Below, in pieces: positions 10,991-23,828 of a stretch of DNA of 64,000 bases. The notes beneath the pieces were generated by a model that was not told the origin of the DNA, did no database searches, and saw nothing but the letters and a program-made list of their open reading frames with translations. Origin of the DNA: Xanthostigma xanthostigma (lineage: Eukaryota; Arthropoda; Insecta; Raphidioptera; Raphidiidae); NCBI GenBank assembly GCA_963575645.1, contig OY754470.1, forward strand, positions 27,386,501 to 27,450,500. The letters run 5' to 3'. The first letter of the stretch is position 1; every line of letters begins with the position of its first letter. The position numbers were made by a program, and so were the translations under genes.

Positions 10991-11723
10991 ACACCTCTTT
11001 TGGTTATTAATAAAGTAATCATTCTATTCTAGTCTATATTAAACCGCTGAACCAATTTCGATAAAAAATGTTATGTTATGTTGTTAATATCTACTAGACT
11101 CAGAAAATAGTGCATGTTGGTGGCTTTTATTAAATATATAAACAAAGTTTAAATTATATGTTTCAGTACTACATTCATTTGTGAAACATGTCACATTTAA
11201 ACAATTTAATATATTTGATGGCAGTATTCATCCATCTTGTGATAAAGAAAATAACCCAAGTGTATGAGTTAATGGCTTGCGTTACTTTTTGTCATTTAAG
11301 TTTTTCAATTGCAAGTTCGAGTTGCGGATGAAAACATTTATTTAATTTTTAACAAGCCCTTAGTTTACTATTATTATCGGCTTTAATTAACGAAAAGTTT
11401 AATTAAAGTTAATCGAAATGAAGATATGTCTTACTATAATTTTTCTGAAGAATTTTGATTGAATATTTCTACAGTAGCATATTGTCTTTTGTTGGAAGGT
11501 ATTTGGAAACTTCTTATCGTGCTATGTTCGGGTTATTCCATAGAAAAAATTCCAACCAATTAGGAGAAGGAACCATTCCAATTTCAAAAACGCGTGCGGT
11601 GACGTGGGTAACGGCTAGTATTAAATATTATGTTATTTGGTATTCGTTTACATGGTTACATAATATGATCTAACATGTTAAAATTTAACAAAAATATGCT
11701 TGTAAACTACCTAACTAACAGAT

Positions 11724-12100
11724 CTACAGAACAAGAGAACAGCTGATTTTTTTTATTTTCAAAATATTTCCGAAACTATAGAGGTTAGAAAAACTTTTTG
11801 TTACAAAACTTTCTTGTAAATATAAATTGAATAATAAATCGGTATGAAAAGTATATTTGTCATTATTATAAAAAAATAACGTTATAACACATATCTCTTC
11901 TGCGCATTCGCCGATTTCCCCCAAAAATAGTGGAGTCTTCATATTTGCATATCAAACATACTTTCAAAATTAAGTTTCAATTCGCTCATCCGTTTGACCT
12001 GTTTTGTGTTCACAAACTAACAGGCGCAAAGACTTTCCAAAAATATGTTTTTGGATTCGGGGGACCTCAAAATACGAAATCCTAAATTATTTTCATTTCC
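11724..12100 (-). repeat. Inverted partial copy of the 10380/34067 repeat
   Basis: On the minus strand it reads through the same CGAATCCAAAAACAT, GTCAAACGGATGAGCG and AGAAGAGATATGTG blocks as 34085-34320. Confidence 0.5.
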
Positions 12101-12239
12101 CACCGTGGTGTCGCAATGGTAAAAATTCAATATTGTTGAAAATTGACACTCATGCGATCGATTCCGCAAGCAAAATCTATCAGTTATTATTAAATCAAGA
12201 ATCAAATTACCAGTTATTGAAGAACTTTATTAATGCATA

Positions 12240-13310
12240 TAGATAATATTTAAATGTACACCACTGAAATAGTATTTGTCGGAAACACCGGTTCATTTCT
12301 AATCCACTAAAACTTTAATGTCGTTCTTTCCAACAGGTTGACTTAGTTAAACCCACATTTCCCATAACATCGTCTGAATATTATTACATAAATGTTATGT
12401 ACCCTTGTCAGTATATAATACGGTTTATTGTGTACTTGTACTCGGCAAGCAAAACACGTAAACCATTCAAACTTGGAGCCATAGCAACGGATAAGGCTTT
12501 CTTTATTCTATTTTAGGAATTCTAAAGCTAAAATCCAGGTATAGGTATAACCAACGTTAAAACTCAATTGTTGAGATTATCTGTTTCCTCATCTTCATAG
12601 GCGGGAGAGAAACAACCTATTAAAAGTGTAGATACAAACCATATTATTAGTTCAGTTCTCTAAGGTTTATTGCTTAGTTGAAATTTTATTTTTTTAGTGA
12701 AAAACATCGAACGTAAAAATTAATTAATTGTATTTTTTAATCATTGTGTATTCACAATTCGAAATAGAAAAATAAGTGGTATCAAAGAAAAGAATTTTTT
12801 TTTACTGAGAAGTTAACCAACCCAACCGGAGAGATAGGAGTATTTTTCCTCTCTTTATTAATTCTAATAATTCTTCTTATTAATGACGCAGCCAAGATTT
12901 GGATAAATGCAATCAAAGTATATAAGTGAATGTTTGTTCGTCTATTCTGGACCAATGGGTACTTATACCAATCATGTGATTACGATGAAACTTTGGTGAT
13001 TTGTTGTACTCGCACCCGCAAAGATTCCTGGCCAAAAAAATTAAAGTGTAAAAACACTGTGTTTTAAAGTGGTACTGCTATACGGTAGAGCCGACGTCCC
13101 TACTACTGTTGTTGCCGAACGGGACGCAGCCCCGTGAGACAAGACTGTAATACAGAGACCCACTATTGTTGTCGCTCCAGTGTTTCTTCTCAATCGCGTA
13201 AATAAAAGAAGACTAGGACATTCGTAAAAATCATAAAACAGATACTGTAAAATAATTAATTAATGAATTAAATACCTGGGTGACCAAGCTTTGCTCGGAA
13301 AGTTACGTAT
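12240..13310. other. Stretch with no recognised gene
   Basis: AT-rich sequence. The stretch around 12905-13045 has Helitron/LINE-like wording (TTTGTTCGTCTATTCTGGAC, ATTACGATGAAACTTTGG) but no ends I could define. Confidence 0.3.
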
Positions 13311-13317
13311 TTATTTT

Positions 13318-13650
13318 AAGTCTCACTTGGATAGTAATTAAAGATTAACTGTCATAATTTTGAAAATAATTGTTTCATTGTTTGTATAAAATTCTAAAAC
13401 CTACTTACAATATTTAAGTATTTTCATACGTCAAAAAATTGATTTTTATAATGTTAAAATTTGTAAGAAAACGATTTTTTCGAGAGATAAGACCTAGCTA
13501 AAACGATTTTTTGCCCCCCAAAATCCCTTTTCAGTAAATTTCATCCAAATCGTTAGGGCCGTTTTCGAGAAAATATTTAGGTTTCATAGGTAGGTACATA
13601 GGTACATAGAGAGATAGGTAGATACAAGATAGCTCGTTTAATAATATAGG
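13318..13650 (+). repeat. Dispersed repeat, second copy of 9849-10094, with 3' tail
   Basis: Matches 9849-10094, then runs into a TAGGTAGGTACATAGGTACA-type short-repeat tail and CTCGTTTAATAATATAGGGG, which resembles the 3' ends of lepidopteran retroposons. Confidence 0.5.
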
Positions 13651-13777
13651 GGATAATTGTAATTATTATATGTCGCTAATGGATAGTGCAATAAATAAAT
13701 TTATTGAAAAGTACTAATCAGACGTTAATCAAAGATTTGACAAATGGATAGTTGTTTAAAAAATAAGTTCAAAGACT

Positions 13778-14031
13778 TAAACCCGACTACTGAAAAGTAT
13801 GAAACAAGAAAATATTCTCATCTGAGGATAGCCAGTGATTATAATATGCCACCTAACCTAACAAAACATTCCATTTTAACAGTAGTAAGCAATCATAAGC
13901 TCTAGGGCAAAGTGCATCACGCTATACATCTAGAGGGGCCTCATATTATAATATATGAGATGGAATACGACCACGGCTATCCTCAGATGAGAATATTTTC
14001 TTATTTCATACTGTTCAAAAGTCGGGTTTTA
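13778..14031. mobile_element. Inverted-repeat MITE
   Basis: Termini of about 55 bp face each other: left AAACCCGACTACTGAAAAGT...CTGAGGATAGCC, right GGCTATCCTCAGATGAG...AAGTCGGGTTTT. The spacer is non-coding. A short palindromic MITE of undetermined superfamily. Confidence 0.65.
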
Positions 14032-15029
14032 GTTTACCTACTTATTTTTTATTTAAATTATTTTTTATGAACTTGTTTTTATTTGTTTTAAATTTATTCC
14101 TCTCTGGGACAAAAATTCAAAAATAAATGTAGCCTATGTTACCCGGACCATAATAACAAATCGATTGACACATTTATCAAAATCGGATGAATAGTTTAGG
14201 CGCTACGATGGAACATCCGTAAATACTAACAGCTATACATAGACTGCTAAACTCATAACCCTTTTTTTTTACTACGCCGCAGTCAGGTAAAAAATCGCTG
14301 GTATTTCATTATAGTAAAGTGCACATTATGAATGATCTAATTTTCGGTCTTTTTTCTAGTTCTTTTCCGATGCAATCGATGCTTGTAATACATTTTCTAA
14401 CTTCGACAGTTCGTATTATACTGCAATTTATTTTACAAAGCTACATGCATAAGCGTATGAAAATAGTTATCGACAATAATTAATCAAACTTTGTGAAGTA
14501 TTACTGTAATCAAAGTGCGTAATATACATCATAATATTATTTGTAGAACCAAGGATTATGGGAACAGCTGTATGCATGGTTTATATGCATGTAAGTCAGC
14601 CATTTGATTTCACTCTTCGGCGGTTAGAGCTGCTTATGTGTCTCTTAAAATGGGGTTTAACGTTGTAAATTTATAGCTGAATATCATCTTAACCCGCTGG
14701 CAATTAACTATATCCTCCCTCTCTTCACCTCTCTTTTGCTCTCATGTGGAATTATGTAAGCATCCTCTTTGTTTCTCCTTCGTTTTTACTGTGTTTGCTT
14801 TGTTTTAATATCAAAACGTACGCACTTACACGGTACTTAACGTTCTCTCTTGTAATACGTGCGATTTTAATATTGTATTATGTAATTATTTTTTGCAATG
14901 GAAATATTAAATGGATTTTCTGCCTATTATTAAAAACAATAAATTTTAACACAGAAACAATCCCAAAAACTAATGTTTCTAGGTCTTCGAAGCCAAATTA
15001 AATGCGATTTGGTGTTCTTGAAAACTATA
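14032..15029. other. Stretch with no recognised gene
   Basis: AT-rich. The 85-codon ORF at 14744-15001 is hydrophobic and low in complexity, without family resemblance or splice support. Confidence 0.3.
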
Positions 15030-15031
15030 TA

Positions 15032-15535
15032 CAGTAGAACCTCGATAAGTTAAAAACCTCTGTAACTTAAAAATGTTTTGAATTCCCTTCCCCTCAAAGC
15101 CTAAAACCTCCATTTACTTAAAGCACAAAACCTCGGTTACTTACAACAAATGTTTTGAGCGTTGGCTCTCTATAACTTAAAATAATATTTTGGTGACCTC
15201 CATAACTTAAATTATTATCAGTGTGTCATCGTGAATAAGTATACAAACAAAAGGTTTTGACAAGAACTGTATTAATTTTCAATTCAGTCTTTTACTAAAT
15301 CGCTGTACATATTGCTGTGCGCATGAAATAATAATTAACGAGTGAAAAAATAGAGCAAAAATTGAACACACTAACATATTCTGATCAGTTAAGAGTTATT
15401 AGAACAGTTAAACATCCTTAAGTTAAAAATTGAACTTCCAAAACCTCTCTAACTTCAACTCTCGATAAGTAAAAAACTCGATAACTTAAATTTTTCAACG
15501 TTTCCATTGAACTTTAACTTATCGAGGTTCTACTG
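15032..15535. mobile_element. pogo-like MITE (CAGTAGAACCTCGATAA termini)
   Basis: A 504-bp element with TIR CAGTAGAACCTCGATAAGTT and its reverse complement ending at 15535, flanked by TA (15030-15031, 15536-15537). These termini and the TA duplication are typical of pogo/Tigger elements. Internal sequence repeats the 'cctc.gtaactta' motif; no transposase frame. Confidence 0.8.
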
Positions 15536-15857
15536 TAAATGGAAGTAACATAATTAAGTTTATCTAGGATATAATGAAGTATAATTGACAAGTAAGTGAT
15601 ATTATGTTGCAACGAGAGTCAGCGTATTTTGACAGTCACACGTGTCCATAATATCGTACATAATATTTTTTGCATATACACCCTATAAACTGATTGCCTG
15701 TCACTTCATTTTCAGTTTATTTTCAATACTTTTTGGCATTTCAATTGTGTAAGAAACTTCGCGTTTATTTTTGTTTATTATATATTTCTATATAGTTTTC
15801 ACTGATTCTTCACTCGGCTCTTAGAAGAGCATGGTTGAATAACAGATAAATAAAAGA

Positions 15858-15935
15858 CATCTGAAAATTTCACAATATAATTTCTTCAAAACGACGATCC
15901 TTTCGAACACTTAGTTCATCTTCAGGAGCATAAGA
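15858..15935 (-). repeat. PLE-terminus-like fragment with hammerhead-like core
   Basis: On the minus strand it reads CTGAAGA, T, GAAC, 5-nt loop, GTTC, GAAA. The layout matches 5400-5428, including one extra base after the CTGAAGA box, but the sequence differs, pointing to a second PLE family. Confidence 0.35.
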
Positions 15936-16689
15936 CTTACATCAAATTTTCAATGTATTCATATATTATATAGGCAAGCCAGCTAGTAATAAATTGAACT
16001 ATAGACCTAAACGGTACACTAATTGAAGACGAGGTAACAAAGTTAAATAAGTCTACTTCGTGAGACAATATTTTTTATTATCGATAGTCAGGCATATTTT
16101 TGGAATCTGAAAAAAAATCGGTATTAGAACTACCGGTAACAAAATAATACTGTCTCCCGTTTTGTTTTTTGTTTTTTTACTTTTTTTTTGCCTTTTCTGT
16201 TCATTCTAGAAATAATTATGGTGTAGAGTAAGTAGTTCGTTGGCTTGCAGCGAAATAGTGTATTTGAACTATGAATAAACTGGGCAAATATTAAGCTTAG
16301 GTAGTTTAAATTCTGCTGAAGTAAGCAACCACTCTGTTTTGTATTCCATGTTTAAATATAACACAGTAAACAGTACACTATTCTTGTATTTGTACATTAT
16401 TTTAATGTTTAAAGTGTAGCTGAACCTTTAACCTAGTAAAAGCGCTGTAAGCAACGAAGAGCCGCTCAATATTTGAATTATTAAATTGTTTAATTATATA
16501 GTACTAATATCCAATCTCTTATATCACCCAAGCTAGTATTCCCGTGAACTAGGTAGTTGATATAGTCTTTTTGATTCATGGCCATATTCATGGAACACTA
16601 TTAAAGATAGAAATTACTAATCTTGGAACAAATTTATTCGTTACAATAAAATTTACTTTCAAATCTTTGATTAACGTCTGATAATCTTC

Positions 16690-16990
16690 AAATAAAATTA
16701 TCGACCAATTTTTCAGACAATATATTGACAAAAATTATAATTCAATAGATTTACGTTTTGGCCTGGATTTGGGTCTTCTTCAGAGTTGAGCTTAAAATAT
16801 AATAATAATTATTAATTAGCTTCTAATAGAATTCATAAAATATAAAAAACTCAAAAAGATTTTTTTTATATTTTTAGTTCAATTCTGAAGAAAACCCAAA
16901 TCCGGACCAAAACGTAAATCTATTGAATTATAATTTTATAATTTTTTATCAATATATTGTGTAAAAAATTGCTCGATTATTTTATTTATT
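16690..16990. repeat. Fold-back pair of PLE 3' termini
   Basis: Left half carries the minus-strand PLE end (AAATTATCGACCAATTTTTC) and right half a plus-strand end, each with a decayed CTGAAGA...AAAAC motif; they meet near 16840. Outer ends match 2879 and 5493 of the palindrome PLE, so two 3' ends point outward. Confidence 0.65.
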
Positions 16991-17668
16991 TTAAAATTCA
17001 CTTTCAATTTACTAATCAAATTATCAGGTAAAATAGTTGATTGAAGAATAAGTACACACTGCACTATACTCCTTGGTATTTTTGTTGAATATTGTGATGT
17101 TCACCCAAAAATTCGATCATAGGTGTTAGTGTAAGTGTCAAAAAAGAGTTTCATTAAAATAATATTGTTTTATCCTAACTCAATTGCACACAGAACTTCC
17201 ACTAACTTTAATCTTCTGCAACTATACACTTCACAAAAGATTAATAAACAACACTTAAATAAATTCACAAGAGCAACTGCAGATATAATACTTCACGTTT
17301 ATAGGTTATTATGATCTATGTGGTGGCCATTATTATTTTCTCAGGCGAATAAATATTTATACCCGAAAATTTGGACAGAATGTACCAGTAATCATAATTA
17401 TGAATTGAATTATCGCTATTTATTCGGAGGAATGAAACAAATAAACTGAATAAATAACTATCTACGTTCGGTGAATATGGCCATCATTCAAATAAATCTC
17501 TGTTTTATATTAAAGAGGATCCGCTATTAACCTCTAAGGTATCCGTAGGCGAAAAAAAATAGGAAACGCCACGGAATAGATACTAACTGTATATCCCCTA
17601 TCCATTATTACAGATCAATGGTAAGTATAAGACAATTGAACTACAATAGTACATTTAATTGATTACAG

Positions 17669-17772
17669 AGGCGCTGTTTCCACGTTTCGCTGAGCCAATC
17701 CCCAATGTGACGGTGACTATAGACAAAGATGCTTTGCTCGCCTGTGTCGTCGATAATCTTCGGGGATTCAAG
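17669..17772 (+). CDS. DIP/lachesin-family Ig protein, exon with start of Ig domain 1
   Basis: Acceptor GATTACAG|AG starts the exon; the first two bases finish a codon from an unseen upstream exon. The frame reads ALFPRFAEPIPNVTVTI then DKDALLACVVDNLRGFK. It has an N-glycosylation site (NVT) and the first Ig1 cysteine (ACVV), as in Dpr-interacting proteins, which act at neuronal surfaces in synaptic partner recognition. The exon ends AAG|GCAAGT. The next exon (53651) restarts in phase 0 with VAWVRVD, which fits only if the intron begins with GC. The signal peptide must lie upstream and was not found. Confidence 0.88.
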
Positions 17773-18675
17773 GCAAGTATTGTGTTTTCACTATTTAGCC
17801 TTAGAACTTTCTTTTGTTTGTCGAGTTAATAACATTAAAGTTGCGTACACGGTTCGTACAAATCACGGGCTTTGTTTTTTAACCGATAAATAATATTGTT
17901 GGATTTCCTTGATGCAATTTAAGTTTTAAAAATTATTTAACGGAGAATAAAAACTGTACGGAGATTTTATTTTATTTAGAAAATATATTTGCTGTAGTGT
18001 CTACCTTCTAGATGTTACAAAATTTAATTTACAATATTTATTAACTAGCTTAGCCCCTTAGCGTGCATTGTAGCAAGTAAAAATGATACATTTTCATGTT
18101 TAATTAGGCTGTAAAATACGATGAATATTCCCTAAAAGTGTTGAAAATTCCACATATTTTTCAGATATGTAAATTTCGGTATTGGTTAATTGACAATTCA
18201 CGTCTTGATTTCTATTAAAAAACTTGATGTTGAAAATCAAGAATTTGAACATCGAATATATGAACTAAAATTTAAAAATTTGTTTGGAATATAAAACAAT
18301 CTCACATCTCATCCAAACAAAACAAAAGCGATATATATCTTTCTATCTTTATTCTTATCCGTTGTTCGAATAAGCAATACAAAATAGGCGAATTCGAAGA
18401 ACGGGTTGAACGTGAGATAAAAGTTAGTAGAGGTATACAAGAAGTCGGCGGAATCAGGAATCTTGTTGTAAAGCTGCATAGCAAAAAGGTGAGCGAGATT
18501 TCACGACTGTTCTTAATTCTGTTTTACAATTTGATTCACTGTTTAAAAACATTTGAATATTTCCTTGAAACAATAGAAGAGTGACTTTAACAATTGAATT
18601 CAGTTAGCATTTTGAAAATTCTGAATTTAGTCTATTGATATTAAGCAGATTTCTTTAAATTAAATACAATAAAAA

Positions 18676-19068
18676 TAATAATGCGTTTAACGGACGTTAA
18701 ACGCATTATGTCATAACAGACGCCATTCGCACCATTACTATTTTCCATCTATCACACTTCCACTTAATTAATACCAATGGGCGAATGAACGAATTTTTGG
18801 ACACTAGGATAAGGTTGGCAAATTTTGAGCTCAGTAGATTGACAGGTAATAGACCATGGCCTTGAATAAGGAATAATCTCGATATTTATCTGGAATTATT
18901 GATGGAAACTATGGAAAGTCTCAACAAGATGGTCGGCACAGGAATTACCGTTTCTCGGCGAGAGGCAGCAGGAAAAAGTCCCAGCCACACCTGCTCTCGC
19001 CGGGATTTGAACCCGGTACCTCCCGAATGTGAGTCTAGCGCTCTCACCACTACGCTACCCCGCTCAGT
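18676..19068 (-). mobile_element. tRNA-derived SINE with intact head
   Basis: Minus-strand SINE. Its head (18994-19067) is tRNA-like with A box TAGCGTAGTGG and B box GGTTCAAATCC, the two internal RNA polymerase III promoter elements. The anticodon-loop position reads CAC (valine-like), with a poor anticodon stem. The body contains CGAGAAACGGTAATTCCTGT and GACCATCTTGTTGAG, and the 3' end lies near GCGTTTAACG...AATAATAAT. A second copy is at 21078-21440. Confidence 0.75.
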
Positions 19069-19499
19069 ATTTAAATTAAATAAAAATAAAACCAACTAAA
19101 TGTATACGTAAAAGTTATTTGATTTTTAAATTTAAGAACTATATAGGTCTACAGTAATAATATTTATTCTTATAATTGAAGACATATATCTAAAAGAATC
19201 GATTATAAACCAATTAGAACTTTTCGCTTGTTAACTTTTAACTACAAACTTAATTTAATGTTGGTATTATAGAGAACTCGTTCTTAGTGAATACGTTTAG
19301 AAAAGCGCAAAAATATAACTACTATAATAGTAAGGTTCGAAAATAGTTGACAGTGACCAATACACTTATACTCCAGAACATAATTTTCACTGCCGTTTTT
19401 ATGCGTGGGTTAGTGTGCTTTACTTTGTTTCATTGCTTCGTTGCTCAATTACACGAATCGTACTATAAATAATGACTGACTCTCGATTAGTTGATATAA

Positions 19500-20345
19500 A
19501 AATCTATATAAATAAAAATGTATGCAACTAATATTAGTTACATATTGTCGTCATGAGATAAGTTGCTTCAATCAAAACCAACAATGTTGATCTAATCAAC
19601 TTAGATCATGCGAATGTAGCATTATAATTAATACAAAAACTATGCATCTAATGAATTCACCATTAGTTGCATTTTTCCATCATCAGATGTATCATGAATT
19701 TAATTATGAATGTTGATTCAATTAAATGACTCAAAAAATGTCCCATTGTTGATACAGTATTCATTCAATACTTTTCTACATTTTCGGTGCTTACATTATA
19801 CACTTTTTTGATGATGTACATTTTATCTAAATCTCTCATACACTAATTTTATCAAATCAAATATGTTCAATATTCTGTAAAATTTGAATAATTCATTTTC
19901 ATCATACCATTAGTCTCATACTTGTCTATCTGGATAATGTTCGTTTGTTCAAAATCTTAAATCACCGAAAGTTCTTTACCGATTGCTTTGAAGTTTTGAC
20001 AAACGTTTCGTTGGAAAAAGGGCGTATTTTTACATAACTATTATATATAGATGTCACACCTGTGGCAGGTAAAACATATTTTTTTTAAAGACAGCGCCGT
20101 CTGTTGGACGTTAACGCAACACACGCCATACTAAATATTTTCCCGCAACGGAAGCGCCATCTGTTGAATACAGCGCCATCTGTTGGACATTAAAGCAACA
20201 CTCGCTATACTAATTTTTTAACCGCAATGGGAGCGCTACCTGTTGAATACAGCGCCATCTGTTTGATGCTAAAGCATGACACGCTATACTAAATCTTTGA
20301 CTGCACCGAGAGCGCCTTCAACACACGAAAACATAAAAATATAAT
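19500..20345 (+). repeat. Helitron-like region with three ~80-bp repeats
   Basis: Opens with ATCTATATAAATAAAAATG, a Helitron-type 5' end. At 20090-20325 there are three tandem units of about 80 bp built on AGCGCCATCTGTTGGA...AAAGCAACACTCGCTATACTAA. Related single units, inverted, lie at 28028-28117. The 3' end is not defined. Confidence 0.45.
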
Positions 20346-21077
20346 ATGTATAAGGTATATATACTTTGTGAAGTTTAAAATCTGTAATGGTATTTGAAAT
20401 CCATTTTGTATATTATTTTATGCCTTCCCATTTAGATTTACAAAAAAATAGTAATGGACTATTTAGTTGATAGAACAATAAATTCCTGAAAACAATAGTA
20501 ATATCTGAACATTCTGAACTAGCTTCGATAATACACAACAATAAATGTACCCACTTACATAATTTAAGGAAATAAAACACAGGTAGGTAATATTTTGAAT
20601 ATTGTTTTCTGAAAATTGTTTTAGACCAATTAGATAAAATGATGTTTACATGAATGTATTTTTAATAGTATCTCCCGAATAAAGAAGTACAATCAACTGC
20701 TTCTTAGTGCATTTGCCATATTATAGCACATACACAATTGTCGTCGGTCGGATGGCGGAACCTAGGGGTCGGCTAAAAATTTCTCGAAATTTCATGTCCT
20801 CCTGAATATTTTGACATTAATTGTTATTACGGACTGATTTGGTAGTAGCAACAAGTTTGTATTTTAAGATAATTGACTGATAATGAATGTAGATATTATT
20901 TTATTGTTATATCATACTAAATGGCTTATAAATAACCGCAATATAATTATTTTCTGGCGCGATTAAAATTGAACTAAAATGACTTGTAGGCAGGTAAAAG
21001 AAAGCAGATTTTTTTTTTTAAATCTACTATTTACGTATTTTGGAAATCTGTTAGATGTTTTGTTAATTACATAATGA

Positions 21078-21440
21078 TATAATAATGCGTTTAACGTCCG
21101 CTTCACGACTTTATGTCATAACAGACGCCATTCGCACCATTACTATTTTTTTTTCTACCACACTTCCCGTTAATTTCTACAATTATTATTAAACATCAAC
21201 TTAATTAATAGCAATGAGTGAATTAAGGAATTTTTAGGAAATTAGGATAAGGTAGGCAAATTTTGGGCACAGGAGTTTGACAGGTAATCGGCCATGGCCT
21301 TGAATAAGGAACCATCTCAATATTTATCTGGAATTGTTGAGGGGACCATGGAAAACCTCAACAAGATGGTCGGTACAGGAATTACCGTTTCTCGGCGAGA
21401 GGCAGTGAGAAAAACTCCCAGCCACATCTGTCCCTGCCGG
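21078..21440 (-). mobile_element. tRNA-derived SINE, head truncated
   Basis: Same family as 18676-19068 through the CGTTTCTCGGCGAGAGGCAG and CAACAAGATGGTCGG blocks and the GTCATAACAGACGCCATTCG tail. Only the last bases of the tRNA head remain (around 21430), so it is truncated at its 5' end. Confidence 0.7.
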
Positions 21441-22203
21441 AATTAATGATATCTTGGCGAAAAATGCTAAATTGTCTCTATATATTAGAAATAAAAAAAT
21501 TATGTGAGTTGCATTCTTTGGTTTTAGATAATTGTTAATATAAAAATTAAAAAAAAATCTGGTATTCAACAAACCGCAGAATATTGTTCAATTACAGTAG
21601 TATTGAAACCAATTTTTTTTTATTTGCTTACATGCATTTTGATAATAATTAACATACTGTTACTCTTCAGTTAGTCACATATATATTTAAGAGCTAAATT
21701 ACCATAATATCTTTGCATTATTATCGTGACTAATGCTCTAAAAGCAGTAATCATGGAAAAATGGATTATAATATTCCTACATATTTTCTATTTTTATAAG
21801 TTACGTAATACTTTCCTTGGTCTCTAAAGTCAAAACAATCAACTTGATAACATGCTTTTTTTAATGGATAACAGTAAAATTCTTAACGCTATTTTAGTAC
21901 TCTTATTAAGGATACAAAAAAGCGTGCGTATAACCCTTACACGTGGTTGAAGTAAAACATGTCAAGAATACATATATTGTTAGGTTTACAGTTTTTTTAA
22001 TATGTATATTGTATAGGCTCAGATAAATAAGCAGGCAAAAAATAACGAAAACAAAAAATTGCTCTAGGAATCTTTAAAACTGCACAATTAGAAACTAAGT
22101 TACGATTCTATTTATTTTTTTTAGGATTTATTTCAGTAACTTCTTTATAATTCATTAAAAAACAACTCTCGCAGTATGTATAGACTTATTTCGATGCTAT
22201 ATA

Positions 22204-22715
22204 CAGAATGATTTTTAAGTTGATTTTTTTTTTTAACAGCGTGTAGAAATCAAATAGACGAACAAATATTACGTCAGTTTTTTATCAAAACTCAAAAATG
22301 AAAGAGAAGCGGACTTTCAAAGTTTTATTAAATTTTGAGGTTGATCCTGGCATTATGTTATGTCACTATGAAGATATGTTATGTCATTATCAAGTATTCA
22401 CAGAAATTGTTCGAAGTTGTCCCCGTTTTGTTGGACACAAAGATGCGTCCGTCGTAACCATGCTTGTAATAGCGATAAGGGCCTTCCGCGAATTATTTGG
22501 GATGCATTTCCGATTCGTGCTATCATATCTTCGCGTGTGTTAATCGGGCTTTTGAATTAATTAAATAAAATTCAAATAACTTAATTAAATTTGAAAGGCT
22601 GTTTCTGTTTTATTTTTGAGTTTTGATAAAAAAGTTACTTAAAAATTTTTTCGTCTATACCTATTTGATTTCTACACGCTGTTATAAAAGAAGAATCAAC
22701 TTAAAAATAATTCTG
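22204..22715. mobile_element. Tc1/mariner-type MITE with long TIRs
   Basis: A 512-bp element: CAGAATGATTTTTAAGTTGA at the left and its near reverse complement ending at 22715, flanked by TA. A second inner pair of inverted blocks, AACAGCGTGTAGAAATCAAA and its complement, extends the arms. The internal 81-codon ORF (22298-22543) resembles no transposase I know. Confidence 0.7.
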
Positions 22716-22817
22716 TATATATAAAGATTTTTTAATTGTATTATGTCTGGATGCGCAAAAATGTCACATTTATTCGTAACGCCAACTCACCGAGCGATAT
22801 TCACAAACCGTGCCTAA

Positions 22818-23334
22818 GGCTTAACTCACATTAGAACCACAAAAAAGTGGTCGATGGTTGAGAGTACGGCATTAGTATGTAATGTGGTGATAGCGCTCAC
22901 ACGGACAACAAATCTGGTCGGTGTCAACAACAGTCGTCGTGTGTTGGTGATATCGCCCACAAACAAACCGGCCGATGCTGGTCAACTCCGCTCACACGTA
23001 CAACTCGCCGACCACTAACCAACCGACCACAGACTAAACAGACGTACAAATAATCGAAAGTACTTTAGCTCATTCGAGAATAATTAAAAAAATTGTCATC
23101 GTACAGTCTTTAACGATGATAAAGTTGTAATTGACTCTCGTTTCTATTTTCAAAAATTGGATGAACCCAATAAATTCTATGAATAAATCCATCGCTTTAC
23201 TGTCTGTTCTGTGTGGTTCATTTGTGGTTTACCAACGTCTGCGTGCCCACAAAACTGTTGATGGAAAGTGGTAGAGTTCAGCCACATTAGGACCACTTTT
23301 TTGTGGTCGGAAAGTGGTATGTGTGAGTTAAGCC
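22818..23334. mobile_element. PIF/Harbinger-like MITE (TAA duplication)
   Basis: 517 bp, TIR GGCTTAACTCACA at both ends, flanked by TAA (22815-22817, 23335-23337). Subterminal ACCACAAAAAAGTGGTC is itself palindromic and recurs near both ends. Non-coding. Confidence 0.8.
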
Positions 23335-23828
23335 TAAAGAAGTTTTACTTCAAAAAGCTGATATTTAGTCCTTCGTTTATCGTGTGGCTGGAAAACTCCT
23401 TGAAAAAAAATCTGTGATGATAACTATATAGTAACGATGCAGACTTAAATCAACATAAATCTACGTACATACAGAGATCTGTATGTATGTATAGATCTGT
23501 AGAGAGCTACGTACTTTGGCAGTAGTTGTGTCAAGTGATGGATTGCTTTAGGTGGGATTATTGGATTGCAGCACAAACGACAAGGGACTGAGAGCGCCCG
23601 CGTCGCCATGCCTTTCTTATTCAGCATCTACAGCTATACCGAACCAAATCGAGTTTCGTGTGTCTTTCACTGTATATACCCGTACGTACTATACAGTATG
23701 TAAACAGGTAAGGTGTACTAGGATATTTAGCATTGGGATAAAATGAACGGATCAGAATGGGCCACGACAAGAAATATCTAATGTGTGAAACTGTGAGAGA
23801 GAAATGAACAGCAAAGCTTCAAGTTATT

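Noticed and set aside
17773..17778. Sequencing error turning GT into GC at the donor
   Set aside because: Not excluded, but the surrounding donor match is unusually strong, as expected for true GC donors, so I report it as real with a check.
22298..22543. 81-codon ORF as a transposase
   Set aside because: It lies inside a 512-bp MITE, lacks DDE or HTH motifs, and is far too short.
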